DNA of 64,000 nt from Coriolopsis trogii. Lineage: Eukaryota > Basidiomycota > Agaricomycetes > Polyporales > Polyporaceae. The position numbers and the translations under genes were made by a program. The notes under the pieces are model-generated. The model did no database searches, was not told the origin of the DNA, and saw only the letters and a list, made by a program, of their open reading frames with translations. Position 1 is the stretch's first letter; the number at the start of each line of letters is the position of its first letter. Location: assembly GCA_020543525.1 (NCBI GenBank), contig JAHYIO010000031.1, positions 3,038,001-3,102,000 of the forward strand. The letters are read 5' to 3'. This document shows, piece by piece, positions 35,684 to 47,499 of the stretch.

Positions 35684-37424
35684 ATGCCCTCGTCAATGTC
35701 GTCCTCATCTCGACGTGCCGCTATGTCTCACCTCCCCGACGATGTCTTGCTGCTGATCATGAGCTTCGTCGACGTCAAGGATATCCTCTCACTGCGTAAG
35801 GTACCGTTCCCGCCACCTTCAGCCACAGGCGCGTTCATGTCGAGATTGCTCACGCAAAACGAACAATTCAGACGTCGAAACGCCTCTGCTCAATGAGTAG
35901 GCTCCGTTGGGTCTGGTACGACGCCATCAAGCGACATGTTATAGAGGAGGGGCTCCCTGTACCCGCCGCAACCGTGGCGGACCTCAAGGCCCTCACCGTG
36001 GAGCAGATCGAGGCTCGTGCAGTGCATGCAGCCAGCTTCCACGAAAACTGGACGTCGAACCACCCCGTCGCGCGGAAGACGTTGGAATTCTCCGCATTGA
36101 ACTACCTCGACGACCAGTTACCGGACGAATACCGGACCTCCGTCTCCCATGTGTCCTTCCTCCCAGGCCGAGATGGGCGTTTCCTCGTTACCGTGGTGGG
36201 GCGCGTTCTAACGTGCTGGGAGGTCCCTTTGGGTGAATCGGAGGCGTATAAGATAGCGGAGTGGGTGTCCTCGAGGAGCATCGAGCAAGTCATAGTGAAT
36301 GACGATCCGAAGGCGGACGTGGTCCTTGCGTACACCACCTCGCATCCAGTAACGTGAGTCCAGTATATGCATATCAGTTGCTCCCCTTGATACTCACGCA
36401 TATATTGTATCAGTCCTGGAGTGGTGGAGTGCAGAGCACTTTCCCTGGACAAATTCCACGGGAAATTCTGTTGTCGTATGGAGTTGCGCGCCCACCGCCA
36501 AGTCGTCACTCCCCTCCACACACTGCACGACGGTTATTTGGTCTTCGGAGATCCTATGCATGTCTGTTACTTAAGCGCACCGACGATAGTCAAGCCAATG
36601 GGTCGGACATCGTTAGCCGAAATGCCAGTGAGTCCACTTCTTCTCTTTGTGCTGTCGGGCGTCCTAAGCCTTCTGACTTGTTGCAGGAGAATCACATACT
36701 TGCTGTAAAACCTATCAATCGCTACCTCCTAGTCGTACGACAAAGGGCGTTTGAGGTTCTCCTTGCACCGGTATGGAACGGAGTCCGTACTCCCTACGCC
36801 TCACTGGTGACGGTAAACGCGTGCATCGAGATGGATGTGCCGGCGGCGGCTTCGACTATTGTGTTCCGCAATCCATTGTATACACCTGCAGACGACCTCC
36901 CGGATTGGCCCGCTGAACCGGTGACGGTCCTCTCTCGATATTCAGACGAAGGCTTCGAGACGCTGCACCAGTTCGACTTGATTCCAAATCCGAAGGCCAC
37001 GGGATTGGACCAGTCAAAGACTTCAGCTTCCGACGCCGACCGCTCACCGTGTATCTTTCCTTCTGAATGTACCCGGACGGTCAGCATCGCTCCGTCGTGC
37101 TGTGAGCTCCGCGTAGGGCCGAGCGGGAAGGGGTTCTGGACAGAAACCAGGAATATCACTTTGCGACATGCTCGGACTCCCGCGCGATGCCTGGTCGGGT
37201 TCACCATTCGGTCCAACCCCCCGGAGAGGGAGACGAAGGGGCAGCGTGAGGCGACGACGACTCACCTGCAGATATCGAAGGATCCTCTGTACACTCGCCG
37301 GTGCAACATACACGAGATACTGTGGAAGAAGTACATGGTATCGTCCACGGCGCTGGAAGATACTGTTGGGCGGATCGCGGTGGGCGATGTGACGGGAAAG
37401 GTGGAAGTACTCGATCTTGCATGA
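35684..37424 (+). CDS. F-box protein (SCF substrate receptor candidate)
   Basis: The N-terminal F-box reads HLPDDVLLLIMSFVDVKDILSLRKTSKRLCSMSRLRWVW and is complete once the first intron (about 35801-35871) is removed; it should bind Skp1. The rest, about 430 residues, has blocks that could be beta-propeller or other beta-rich strands: SHVSFLPGRDGRFLVTVVG, LTCWEVPLG, HDGYLVFGDP, ILAVKPINRYLLVVRQRAF, and IAVGDVTGKVEVLDLA at the very end. No regular WD signature is evident. Further introns lie near 36356-36414 and 36630-36686. F-box genes of this layout are highly expanded in Agaricomycetes. The substrate is unknown. Confidence 0.85.
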
Positions 37425-37714
37425 GGGGCGTGGTGTGGTCGCGGGCAGACTGCATCGGGCGTGCTCACTTAACATTATGTATATATATTGTACCACGCAC
37501 TGTGAACCATTCCAGCTTTCTGGGTACCCCGATGTCGTGCTCGCGAGCGACTGAAGTGGTCGAAGACAATAACGGTGTCCGTGCGCGCGAAGGACCCTTA
37601 GGCGCGCGCGACGTGGGAAAATTGAGAACGGACACGAGGCGTCGCCGTCTCGGACGATGAGCTCGTCATCTCTTTCATCTTCCTCACCGACCTCAGATTC
37701 TCCGGGCATGACCC
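37425..37714. other. Intergenic between the F-box and Smr-domain genes
   Basis: 290 bp, head-to-tail orientation. The F-box 3' end includes a TATATATAT run near 37480; no gene seen. Confidence 0.5.
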
Positions 37715-39851
37715 ATGGACAACCTCCTCGCCATCGGCATCGGGCTTGGCCTACGCGCACTCATAGACACTGTCACTCACCACAATCATAGAGTCGACGG
37801 CTCCCTCGTCGGTCTCTGGGAGGGCGCTGTCCTCCGTCATTTCATCTCCAAATATCCCGCCTCCCTTGACCCCTACCTCGCCTATGGCTTCCGACTCCTA
37901 ATTGACCTCATATGGACCTCTAGCTGGACGCGACTTGTGATAGTGGTGCTGTGGACGTTCATGGGCATACTGCTCTCCGACGTCGGGCTCGACCTTGCTG
38001 CCGATCGACGATTTCGCAGGTTCATGCGCACTATCCGCCACACGCTCATCTACCCGCTTCTTCGTCAGGTCTCGCGGAGCAGGTCTTCTGCGGCGGCGGC
38101 ACCCTCACGCGCGCAGTTTTTCCAGATCCCCGCAACGACATCGACATCCTCTACCGCTCGCAGCCCGGCCGTCCGCAGCCCACCCGTACTTTCGCGTACC
38201 GTGAGCGATACGTCCGCGCCCGTTCGTAACGCTGGAGCGACACCAGGTCCTTCACGTCGTCCCCCGCTGCATGTCCCGGGAATGTTTTCCGACCGCTCTG
38301 AGACGGACACTGATGCCGCACCCCCATCCATGTCGCGAGAAACTTCGCTTACGTCCCCACAAGAAGGCTCGGTGAACTCCCGCTCGACGAGCTCCCGCAC
38401 ACCTTCAGTCACCTTCTCTCCCCAACTCGTTGCTCAAGTACAACCAGCATCAAGACGTTCACGACCTAATGCCAGTGTATCAACTATGAGTGTCCCTCCC
38501 AGCCCCGGTGTATATCCCATTGTTCCTCCCGTACCCCTGCGTTCCATCCTTTCTCCGCCCATGCCTCCCGTTACCTCACCTCCTGCCCGCCCACGTACTC
38601 CGTCGGAGCTGGAGTATGTTACTCTTCCCGCGATTCCCGACAACATTGAACAGATAAATCCTGTGCGACCCGTTCTCTCCGACGATGAACGAAGTGTTCG
38701 ATCAGACCTCAGAGGGAAGTCAGAGGGCTCAGGCCTCACGACCCCAACCAGTGACCGAGGCCGGCCCCCGATCAACGTCTACAGCCCTGAGCCCGTGAAT
38801 TCTGGCCTGACGACTCCAGCCCACAGTCCCTCCAACTTCCGCCCCGACCTTCCGCCAGTCACTGTCCTGGACGAGGCGCTTACGCCGAGCGTTGTCACGA
38901 GAGACGCGTCCGACGTCAACACCATCCCGATCCCCATTCGCGTGCACGAACGACCAGGTGATGACGACGCTGAGCAAGTGAAAGCGTCTCTTCTCCATCC
39001 TGAGCTTCTTCCTGACATCAACACCCCCCAGCCGAGTCCGGGCTTAGTCCCCCCCGCGCAGTACCTCCCAAGTCCCGTCGACGAGAAGCATCCGGCCTCA
39101 ATGCGAATGCCGGAGCCGCAGCTCGCGTCTGACATTGGCACGAGCAGGATGAGCACGACCGAGCCCCCTCCTGCGTACGAGCCGACCCCTGGCACGATCG
39201 AGGAGAATACTCCAGAGGGGAGCGTGATCTCGAACGCGGCAGATCGCACGCGGCTCTTGCATCGTGCCGAGTCGTTCCGGAACGATGCGGAGGAGGCAGA
39301 CAAGCGTCGGGCCGCTCTGAAGCGGGAGTACGAGGACGCGCGGAGACGGAGGGATCATTGGAATGCGTTCAGGTTGAAGCACGAGATGGACAGGGCAGAG
39401 AAGGAGAGGAGGGAGTTGCACGCCAAGGCGGCCAGGAGGTTCTTTCAAGGTGCGCTCGATCTTCACCTCCGTCTTTCGCTTCGCATGTTCAGTACAACCT
39501 CTAGCGCATAACTTGAAGCCGCAGCCGCAGACTATCGACGTTCACCGACTGAAAGTCCCCGAAGCTCTGGAAAAGGTGGAAGAGGCCTTGTACGATGCCA
39601 TTGTGACCAACACCCCCGAGTTACGCATCATCACTGGTCGGGGCAACCACTCAAAGAACGGCATACCCGCTTTGAAGCTTGCTATCATTGGTTGCATACA
39701 AGAGTATGTTGTGATCTTCGTGATTATCCTCGCAAGAGCTGACCGATCCTCTTGCAGTCACCGCCTCGACTGCTCGACAGACCCGAATAACTCGGGCGTG
39801 CTGCTAATACATCCACCTTCGAACCCCAACTTGCGGTCTACGCCCTCCTAA
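37715..39851 (+). CDS. Smr-domain protein with N-terminal hydrophobic region
   Basis: Three exons; the first (37715 to about 39448) holds most of the protein. The N-terminus is hydrophobic with a likely membrane anchor (LVIVVLWTFMGILLSDVGL). It is followed by roughly 400 residues of Ser/Pro-rich disordered sequence. The C-terminal part has the DUF1771-type basic helix found before Smr domains (KRRAALKREYEDARRRRDHW, NAFRLKHEMDRAEKERREL). The Smr domain itself follows: TIDVHRLKVPEALEKVEEAL, then LRIITGRGNHSKNGIPALK and NNSGVLLIHP. The DxH and GRGNHS motifs are the expected nuclease or RNA-binding core. Two short introns fall around 39449-39510 and 39703-39756. Fungal Smr proteins are linked to RNA quality control or nicking activity, but a membrane-anchored version is less usual. 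Confidence 0.88.
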
Positions 39852-40052
39852 CGCCTTCTCTCTCGTGTATCTTGGATTTACCTCGCTCGGATCTCTTTCT
39901 CGGTCATGTATCGGATTGTGTAGTACCCCGTTCTATCGCTTCGCACTGTGTACGATTGATTTGCTATGAGCTAATGCTATCTCGATGTCCTCCACGACTT
40001 CTCTCTCCTTGACTGCCCCCATCTAGGCCTCCGAACCTGGATTCCTTCAGCT
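39852..40052. other. Short convergent intergenic region
   Basis: 201 bp between the stops of the Smr-domain and GH92 genes; no element recognised. Confidence 0.5.
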
Positions 40053-43000
40053 CTACCTAGCAACAGCAAAGCCACCAGTGGAGATCGACTCGGGCACATC
40101 AGCGCCACAGTTATCGACAGCGCTCTTGTCAGCAGTGACCTCGATGACGACCTCTCCGCCGACGCGGAAGACGTCGAAGAAGTCAAAGTGGCAGCGGTTG
40201 GCGGACTTTACGCCGTTGACGGTCACGCTCCTCACGTATGCGGCGGCGCCCTTGGGGATCGTCTTGCGAACGGAACGAGCGTCGAAGCCTTTGGTGATCA
40301 CGGTCGTGCTCACGTTTAGGTAGGAGTTGTGGATCGTGTACTTGGGGGTGAAGGGGGAGAGGATGAGGAACTGCGAGCTCGAGGGTACTGGTTGGGGTCC
40401 ATCGGGTTAGGGATGTTAGCTGTGCGCTGTTTGGAATGCGTACCTGGGTATATCCCGAGAATATGGAACGCGAGCAGGGTGGCCATCGCGGCCTGGTCGT
40501 CGTTACCGGGTAGCCCGGCGGGGGCTGGGGAGGAGAGAAGGAGAACATTAGAGTGCGCAACGGGACAAAGTAAGGAGGACCTCAACTGATGTCAAAGTTG
40601 GTGAAGACGACCTCGCGGACGCGTTCGACAGACTTTGTCGGCCTATTTGCGTAGTGGTATCCGATGGGAGTCTGGAAGGAGGGCTCGTTGCCAGCGAGGT
40701 AGTAACCTGCGTCGAAGAAATGGTCGAGACGCTTCACGAAAGTCGACTGGAGGTCATGTTGCGCTCAATCGAGTGTCTTTACAAACAGAGGCGAGCAATA
40801 CTCACGTTCCCGCCCATCAATTCGATGAGATGTGCAGTGTCATGAGGTGCGAACCTGCGGGAAGGTCGGTAAGTCGGTCGAGTATCGCGGTAACCACTCA
40901 CCAGCTGTACTCCCACGAGGACGACTCGTAGAACCCAACGACGTTGTCGCCTTGCAGCGAGCACTCACGATTTTGGCTACTGTCGTTGGGGGAGCAATCT
41001 ACGGGACTCGTGTTCACGAAGGTGCCGTCCATAGCGCGCTTTTGTGCGAAGCCTGTTCGTGCATTCAGCAGGTGATAGAGCAATGACAAATACTGACGCG
41101 TACCCTGGAATCCGTCGCTCTTCACAGACGGGTCCCAGACATTGCGATAGAACTGTACATCTCATCAGCCTGAAATGGGTGGACGCTACACACAGGATTG
41201 GCACGCACAAGGGAGCGATTGGTGTACTTGACTACGTCGTCGGTCTTGTTGAGCAGCAGGGCTACCTGACGTACCGCGAAGTCCTCGAACGCATACTACA
41301 AACGAAGGAACATCAGACCATGAGGTAATGACGCACATATAGGCAGGTTTCTTACTTCGAGTGTCCGACTGCCCTCGCGAGTCTGCCGCCCGACGCTGTG
41401 CGTATCGAGCACTCCGAATGGAACATAGCCGTACTGCCTGACGAAAACCGTCAGTCAACGAACTCACAAAATAGCAAGGAACATACTTGTAAACATCCAC
41501 TTGCCGTCCGAGCGTGTTCCACTCGGGTGGGTTGATCTCGGCGTCCGCAAGCATAGCGGAGTAGAGCTCCTCGAGATCAATACCCAACGATGCTGCCTCG
41601 TTGTGGTAAAGCATGGCAAAATGACCGACGATGTTGTCCGCGCTGGAGCCACCTTGCGTCCACCCGGGAAGGTTGTTGGCACGGCACTCGGGCATCCAAC
41701 CGAGCTTGCGCCAGCCGTCGATGTAATTATCGACGATCTCGGCAAATTCTACGGGTGAATGGAGGGACATAAGAGGATAGAAGGTGCGGAAGGTGTCCCA
41801 GCTGATTGCATGTCCGTCAGCAATCAAGCGTTGTGAGCCTGTGCACGAACATACCTGCAGTACAAGGAGTCAAAGTACGGGTGCGTGGTGCCTGCGAAGG
41901 GACCTTGCGTCTCTCCTGTAGCGTTGTTCTGGGCGTACGGTAAGTCGTTCAAGCACCGAACAGTACAGGATGGCTGCTCACCGGGGTAAGCGAACCACGG
42001 TACAAAGACGAGTAGAACATTTCGGTAACATTTGCGGGGGTGTTCGCAATGTCAAGTTCAATTTTGCTCAGCTTCTCGTTCCAGAGCGCCTTCGACTGTG
42101 CAACGATGTCCTCGAAGCTAGCATCGCCGACCTCACTTTCAGCATTGGCACACGCCTGCTCAGTTGATACGAATGACACGCCGACGCGCATATTGATCTC
42201 GGTCGGATCGCCCTCGTAAGAGAATAGCGCCCCGGATTCGTAGACGCCACCAATGAGGTTCCTGGTCAAGTTCAGCGAGGTAAGTCCAAGACCTTTGGCA
42301 TCAAAGTTCTCGCTATAGGAGGGGTATTAGCACATCGCGCGTGGGGAATTGGGTGGACGCGGATCTCACGAAGTCATTCCGGTCCATACTCCGAATTCGC
42401 TCAGTTTTTGCTTTCCGCCATCCAAGATGTCATAGCAAGCGAATGCTTGGTAGGCGTACGAACCTGGACCGAAACTGCGAGCGATACGTTTAAGTGCGAA
42501 CTTCATTCCATCAAGCCGATCTTACCTAGAACCCCAACGACCGCCGAGAGTGATCCTGCCTTTTTCCGGGTCGATGTCCATGCGACCACCCATGAACGAC
42601 GCAGGAAGATCGTTGGCGAGGTCAAGCACGAAGTATGGCTTAGACCCTTTAGGGAACGTGAACCGCTCCAAACCGGCACGACGTGTCGAAGTGGCCTCCA
42701 TTTTGATGTCATTGTCGAGGGTCTGAGAGAAATACCCGGGGGACGCGTCCTAGAAAGCGAGTGTCAGGCAGAGCGATGGGTCTGACCATGTAGGACGAAA
42801 GTCGGTGACGCACATCGGTGTTGTTCTTGCGGAAGCGCTCGCGCGTGGCCAGGGTTACATTGCAAGAGTTGAAACCGCCCGGGCAGAGCAACGGCATAAT
42901 CTCGAAGTTGCCGTACGTTCCTATGGAACACAGTGAGTACGCTAACCAAACGAGGCTTTGGTTTATCCGTCGCTCTCACCGAGAGAAGATCCGGTTCCAC

Positions 43001-43490
43001 TATCGTGCATAGGACTTAGTCCCCGAATCTTCTCGGATGGATCGGTGATGTAACCTGTAGCGAAGATCTTAGTTCATCGTGCCGGGGAAAGATCACGCGA
43101 GAACGAACCAGCCGGGGCATAGCCCGTTAAGTCCGTTGAGAACTTAACCTATTGTATAGCAACGACTTTCAGTTCACAAAAGTGCACTGTCACGATGACG
43201 GAAGACGCACCATGCCGAAGGGAACAGAGGCGCCAGGACTATATGCGATGCAGTGAGTTCATAGACTCTGTCAGTCGAGACGACGAAGTTTACCAGACAT
43301 CTCCGAAGTTGTCGGTACCGATGAAGACGTTCACAAACTGGGTATAGTCGATAGACGTCGAGTTCGAGTTACCGGCCGCCTTGATAGCTGCTGAAATGCG
43401 TTTCTGAACCTCAGGAGATGGTTGAGCGTGAACAAAGCTGATGTCGAGGCAGACGATGGCAGCGAGGACCCAGCGCGCCAACACGGCCAT
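40053..43490 (-). CDS. Secreted GH92 family alpha-1,2-mannosidase
   Basis: Exo-mannosidase acting on mannan or N-glycans outside the cell. MAVLARWVLAAIVCLDISFVHA is a signal peptide. The gene is heavily split (more than ten short introns). In order the exons encode DYTQFVNVFIGTDNFGDVW, VLDLANDLPASFMGGHMDID followed by PEKGRITLGGRWGS, NLIGGVYESGALFSYEGDP, FEDIVAQSKALWNEKLSKIE, VTEMFYSSLYRGSLTP, ISWDTFRTFYPLMSLHSPV, GWMPECRANNLPGWTQGGSSAD, WEYSWFAPHDTAHLIELMGG, GNEPSFQTPIGYHYANRP and AGLPGNDDQAAMATLLAFHILGIYP. The C-terminal beta domain ends at SISTGGFAVAR. The conserved acidic residues in GNEP and AGLPGNDD, part of the calcium-dependent active site in the family, are present. Exact exon ends were not all fixed. 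Confidence 0.93.
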
Positions 43491-43999
43491 GACGGATGTG
43501 ATGTGAGAGCCAGACGAGCCTCACCTGGACCGATACTTCTCCGACGACTTATGTACCCCCGCTGGAGAGCTCATCAGGTAACAAGATGTCGATACGCGGC
43601 GTCGCGAAGGCCATTGCAGCACATGCACGCACTGAAGAATGTCGGACATGTGCTCGCGTGATCCCACCTTCGTGCAGCTGGCGGTTATTTGACCCGCGAG
43701 ACGCGCACGATGGATGCCCGTGTCGGCAGAGGACCGCACAGGAAGAGGCGGCAGAAGCGCAAGGGCAGGTCTATCGGACAGCTGCAACTTCCATTCCGTC
43801 ATAGGCTTCGGCAGCAGCGGGCCATCAGAAGAGCGCGGGAGTTCTAACAGTCCCGACAAGGTATTGATATCGTTCGTAATGACACCGACTACGAGGTCTC
43901 ATGATGCTGGGCGCAAAGGCGTATCGTAACATCAGATGCAGACCACATGAATCAAAGCCGCTATAAATGCGCACTCACTTGACGTGTAAGGCGGCGACG
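43491..43999. other. Intergenic, GH92 promoter side
   Basis: 509 bp between the GH92 start and the stop of the peptidyl-tRNA hydrolase gene on the same strand; nothing further recognised. Confidence 0.55.
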
Positions 44000-44878
44000 T
44001 TATCGTGAACTCAGGGACTTCGCTATGATCCTCGTTATTTCCTCTAGAACCAGGTCGGCACCCGGACCACTGCTCCAATACGCTCGTTCCTGGGAAGACA
44101 GCGGTCCGAGTACATACGACGCAGTATCTTCAGCTCTGCCAATGCCCAGGCGCAAACGATGGAAATCCTTCTTGTTGCCCAGCGCGGTGATGATGCTGCG
44201 AACCCCGTTGTGACCGTTAGCCGAGCCGCCAAATTTGGGAGACAGTGTGCAAGGTTTGTGATCGAGTGAATCATGGAGGACAATCATATGAGCAGGATTG
44301 ACCGCAGTTGTTTTCAGCATCTGAGCGATTGGCCCACCCGATATGTTCATAAGAGATTCTAGACAGCGAATACAGTGAGACTAATTGCTGGACCAGTCAA
44401 AGAGCCCGAGCTTACTTGGTTTAAACAGCGTCACCTTGACAGAGTCGTCATTCACAGGGAGCTGCGCTGTGGAGGAAAAGCCAGTCCTATCTCTATGTAA
44501 AGGTTTACCAAGACGATTTGCCAGCACGTCAACCATTAGATGGCCTATACTAGTGGAAGGCGTCAGTTCCTTGCAAGAGTTTCGCTGGCAGTGCCTGTCT
44601 CGTAGCGAGTAAATGGTACAAGTATGGCTCATTCAAAGAGGTTGATGAGTTACATTCACCTGAGCCCCACTCGCAATGGGGTCGGTATGCAACAGGATAG
44701 TCATTGATTGTATGACATCCACCAGGTACATAAATAGGTGAGAGTGACTCTATACCATTCATGCTGCATAGTGGCAACTCTATATGTATGATCGGGTTGA
44801 AGGAGCTACTCACCTATGTCTCGTCATAGGGAAGTCAATGTTTCCTAGACCGGCAACGAGAAAATGTACGTTGGCCAT
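44000..44878 (-). CDS. PTH1: Peptidyl-tRNA hydrolase, bacterial-type (Pth1)
   Basis: Releases tRNA from stalled peptidyl-tRNA; fungal members act in mitochondria. Three exons (44814-44878, 44416-44549, 44000-44358) sum to 186 codons, close to bacterial Pth (about 194). The catalytic set is visible: VAGLGNIDFPMTRH with the active-site His (exon 1), IGHLMVDVLANRLG, FKPKSLMNISGGPIAQ with the conserved Asn of MNxSG, IVLHDSLDHKPC with the catalytic Asp, and FGGSANGHNGVRSI with the second conserved Asn. The end is KSLSSR. The first residues do not look like a strong mitochondrial presequence, so location is uncertain. No ATG-started alternative upstream was examined beyond the divergent promoter. 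Confidence 0.93.
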
Positions 44879-45278
44879 ATCTCGAAAGATTCTGAAAACT
44901 CTGCTTTGCTAAACATCATATTAGCATAACGACAAGAGATAAGATTCGACATACAATTTGTTCTGCGAGTTGTCGTACTGCGGGAGGTCGACCTGGCGGT
45001 CGAGACACAAGAGGTCGGGTGTCACCAGGATGTCACCTGATGTCACTCACTGTGTAGCGCGTCACGATCACATGACATATGCTGACATAATGGAGGAGGG
45101 CCGCCGGCGGTTGACAGACAATCTCCACCTTCTTGCCTTCGGGAGTCGGCGGCTCCAGTGACGGCCGTCTGGCAGCCCATATACATTCGGCCGTCCCACA
45201 CCGGTTCATGTAACTCTACCTCCTCCCATAATCTCTACCTCCCGACGACGTCCAAAGACGACGGTAGCGACGCATACA
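44879..45278. other. Divergent promoter region, PTH1 / PAQR
   Basis: 400 bp between the two start codons. It contains the spaced TGTCAC array listed separately; no gene was found. Confidence 0.5.
45020..45046 (+). promoter_or_regulatory. Three phased TGTCAC direct repeats
   Basis: TGTCAC occurs at 45020, 45031 and 45041, spaced 11 and 10 bp, so each copy faces the same side of the helix. It lies about 145 bp upstream of the PTH1 start and 235 bp upstream of the PAQR start. That these bind a regulator (a homeodomain TALE-type protein recognises TGTCA-like cores) is inference. Confidence 0.35.
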
Positions 45279-47179
45279 ATGGCAACAACTATGACTTCCA
45301 CCGCCGCCGCAGTCGCGACGCACTCCTCCGATGCCCACACCCGTCGCCCAGTCACCTCGAGGCGGAGGCTTTCCACTCAAGCAGGACGGCGTTCTGTTAC
45401 ACAGCCTTGTCACCAGCTGCCGCACTCCGTGGAAGCCCTTGACCTCTCCCTCACGTCTTTGCCACCCACCCTTGCGTCGCTGCGCCTCCATGTTCTCTCG
45501 TATCTCGCCGATCTTGAGACTCGATTGTCTCTCCTCGAATCTCCCATCTCGACGGAAACCCTCGTGGCCAAAGGGGAACTCACGATGGAGGAAGCCCGCG
45601 CGTGGGCTCGGGATGGTCTGGAGATGCTGCGGTCAATACGTGCGGACGTATACTCTCATCTTCCGGATGTATTCTCTCTCGAAGGCGTCCCCTCCGTGGA
45701 GGATTTCGTCAATTCGCATATGCCGGACGTACCCACCTTGCCGGAAATGCGTGCTCACCTCCCGGACATGCCGGACGTCCGTTCACACCTCCCCGACTTC
45801 ACGCTCCCTGATGTCCGCTCACGTTTTGACGACGTTCGCTCTTGCATCTCCGACATAGACTTCAATAAACCGCTCAACTTCGTGCCGACCCTCTCCAGCC
45901 GTCTACAGTCACTACAAGCACATCTCTCTTCGATGGAGCTCGATGCGAGCATGTATTTATCATCCTTCGCCCCCAGTGCCACGCTGTCTACACTCTTGGA
46001 CAAGGTCATGTCGTCCGACCTAGTGGCCGATATCTCAACGGACCTACGACACGGAGAAGAGACACTAGAGAAGGCCGCGCTGGAAATAGCGCGGGCCATG
46101 AAGCGGTCCCTCAATGGCTCACGGCTTATCCAGTATGTCGACTTACCCGAAAAGTGGCGTAACAACCCGTTCGTCAAAGGCGGGTATAGGTAAGCGCTAT
46201 GGCATAGAATTGCATGATACATGTGCTGACCCCGAGTCTGTCGTGGCAGATTTATCCCATTACACGATTGGCCCCGTCTTCTGCTTTCGCTTTTTGCTCT
46301 GCACAACGAGACTCGTACGTGTAATCCCATTGGCTCTATGTGTTTGCTTACACGATGGTCAATAGTGAATATCCATACGCATTTGATACCATTCCTGCTC
46401 TGGTCTTTCGCATGGTTCCGCATTTCCCCATCTTACGATTTGTCCGACACACATGAGCCCGCTCAGGTCACCTTTACCGTATTTGCTCTTCTATGCCTCT
46501 TCACCAGCGCCCTGTGGCATACCATGGCCGGGTGCGCTCATCCAGAGGGCATGGAGCTCTGCGCTCGGGTTGACTACGTTGGCATCGGCTGGTGAGTGGT
46601 TGACTGGCATGTCTATTGGGAATTCATGACCGATGTTCGCGTTCAGGCTCATCAGCGCGAGCGTCGGGACAGTTGTTTACTACGGTTTCCAGTGCCAACA
46701 TACCGCACGCAACGCGTTTCTGCTACTCTGCTTGGCTATCGGCGTCTCCGGTAGTATATTCCCTTTCATGAACTGGTTCAATCATCGCGAGTACAAGGTG
46801 TGTCATACTCTGCCGGTATCCGTCTTCCCGCGCATTGACGCTTGGCCAGAACTATCGCATAGCGTTCTTCGTGTCACTCGCGTTCAGCAGCATTGCGCCG
46901 TTGTTGGAGCTGTCTCGGCTGCACTCATTCATGGGAGCGATCGCGTTCATTTCCCCGATCGTGCCCTCGCTCGCAGCCTACATCGTCGGACTGGTATTTT
47001 ACGCGACGCACTTCCCTGAATGCGTCCTGGCCTCGCGCTGGCCGTCCATGCGCTGGCTTGACTGGCTGGGTGGCGGTTCACATGCGATTTGGCACGTCTG
47101 CATTGTGCTTGCTATTAGCCTTCACAAGCAGGGCATGGAGGAGATGAAGGGTGGGATCGGTGGGGTATGTGCTCTATAA
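45279..47179 (+). CDS. PAQR / HlyIII family seven-span membrane protein with long N-terminus (Izh3-like)
   Basis: The adiponectin/progestin-receptor-like family; yeast Izh proteins affect zinc and sterol metabolism. The N-terminal 280 residues are soluble and include a curious run of near repeats built on HLPD (YSHLPDVFS, NSHMPDVPT, RAHLPDMPD, RSHLPDFTL). From YVDLPEKWRNNPFVKGGYR the HlyIII domain follows: LLSLFALHNETLNIHTHLIP, SALWHTMAGCAH, RVDYVGIGW, then ISASVGTVVYYGFQC and the last loop GGSHAIWHVCIVLA. The zinc-binding His and Asp positions (SALWH, CARVDY, GGSHAIWH) are all present. Introns lie near 46191-46247, 46319-46365, 46591-46648 and 46798-46849. The frame ends at 47179, but a GTATGT donor right at the end could splice to a short exon ending near 47330. 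Confidence 0.9.
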
Positions 47180-47499
47180 GGCTGCGTCGCTTTGGTGCGG
47201 CAGCTGGAGCACGCCTCGTCCGTGCGGTGGTCTTAATGCTTCATAACTTGACTTTTCATCTTCATAGCATTGGGCATTTGTCGGAAAATCACGGTCGTTG
47301 CTTGGCATGCGATGGAGGTGTGCCGTGCGATGATACTGGAATCCGTTATCTACCAAACACCACCCCGGAGGCGAGCGGCTAACATTTGTGGCCGACTACT
47401 ATATGCGGCGTTTCTGTATGATCCCGATCGTCGCGTGGCTGCTTCAAAATCGGGCGAAACCGACATTTTCCCACGGATATATCTCTGGCGCGAGCGGCC
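47180..47499. other. Intergenic between the PAQR and DUF6697-like genes
   Basis: 320 bp, head-to-tail. It may contain a last small PAQR exon (acceptor TTCATAG near 47270); otherwise it is the promoter of the next gene. Confidence 0.45.
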
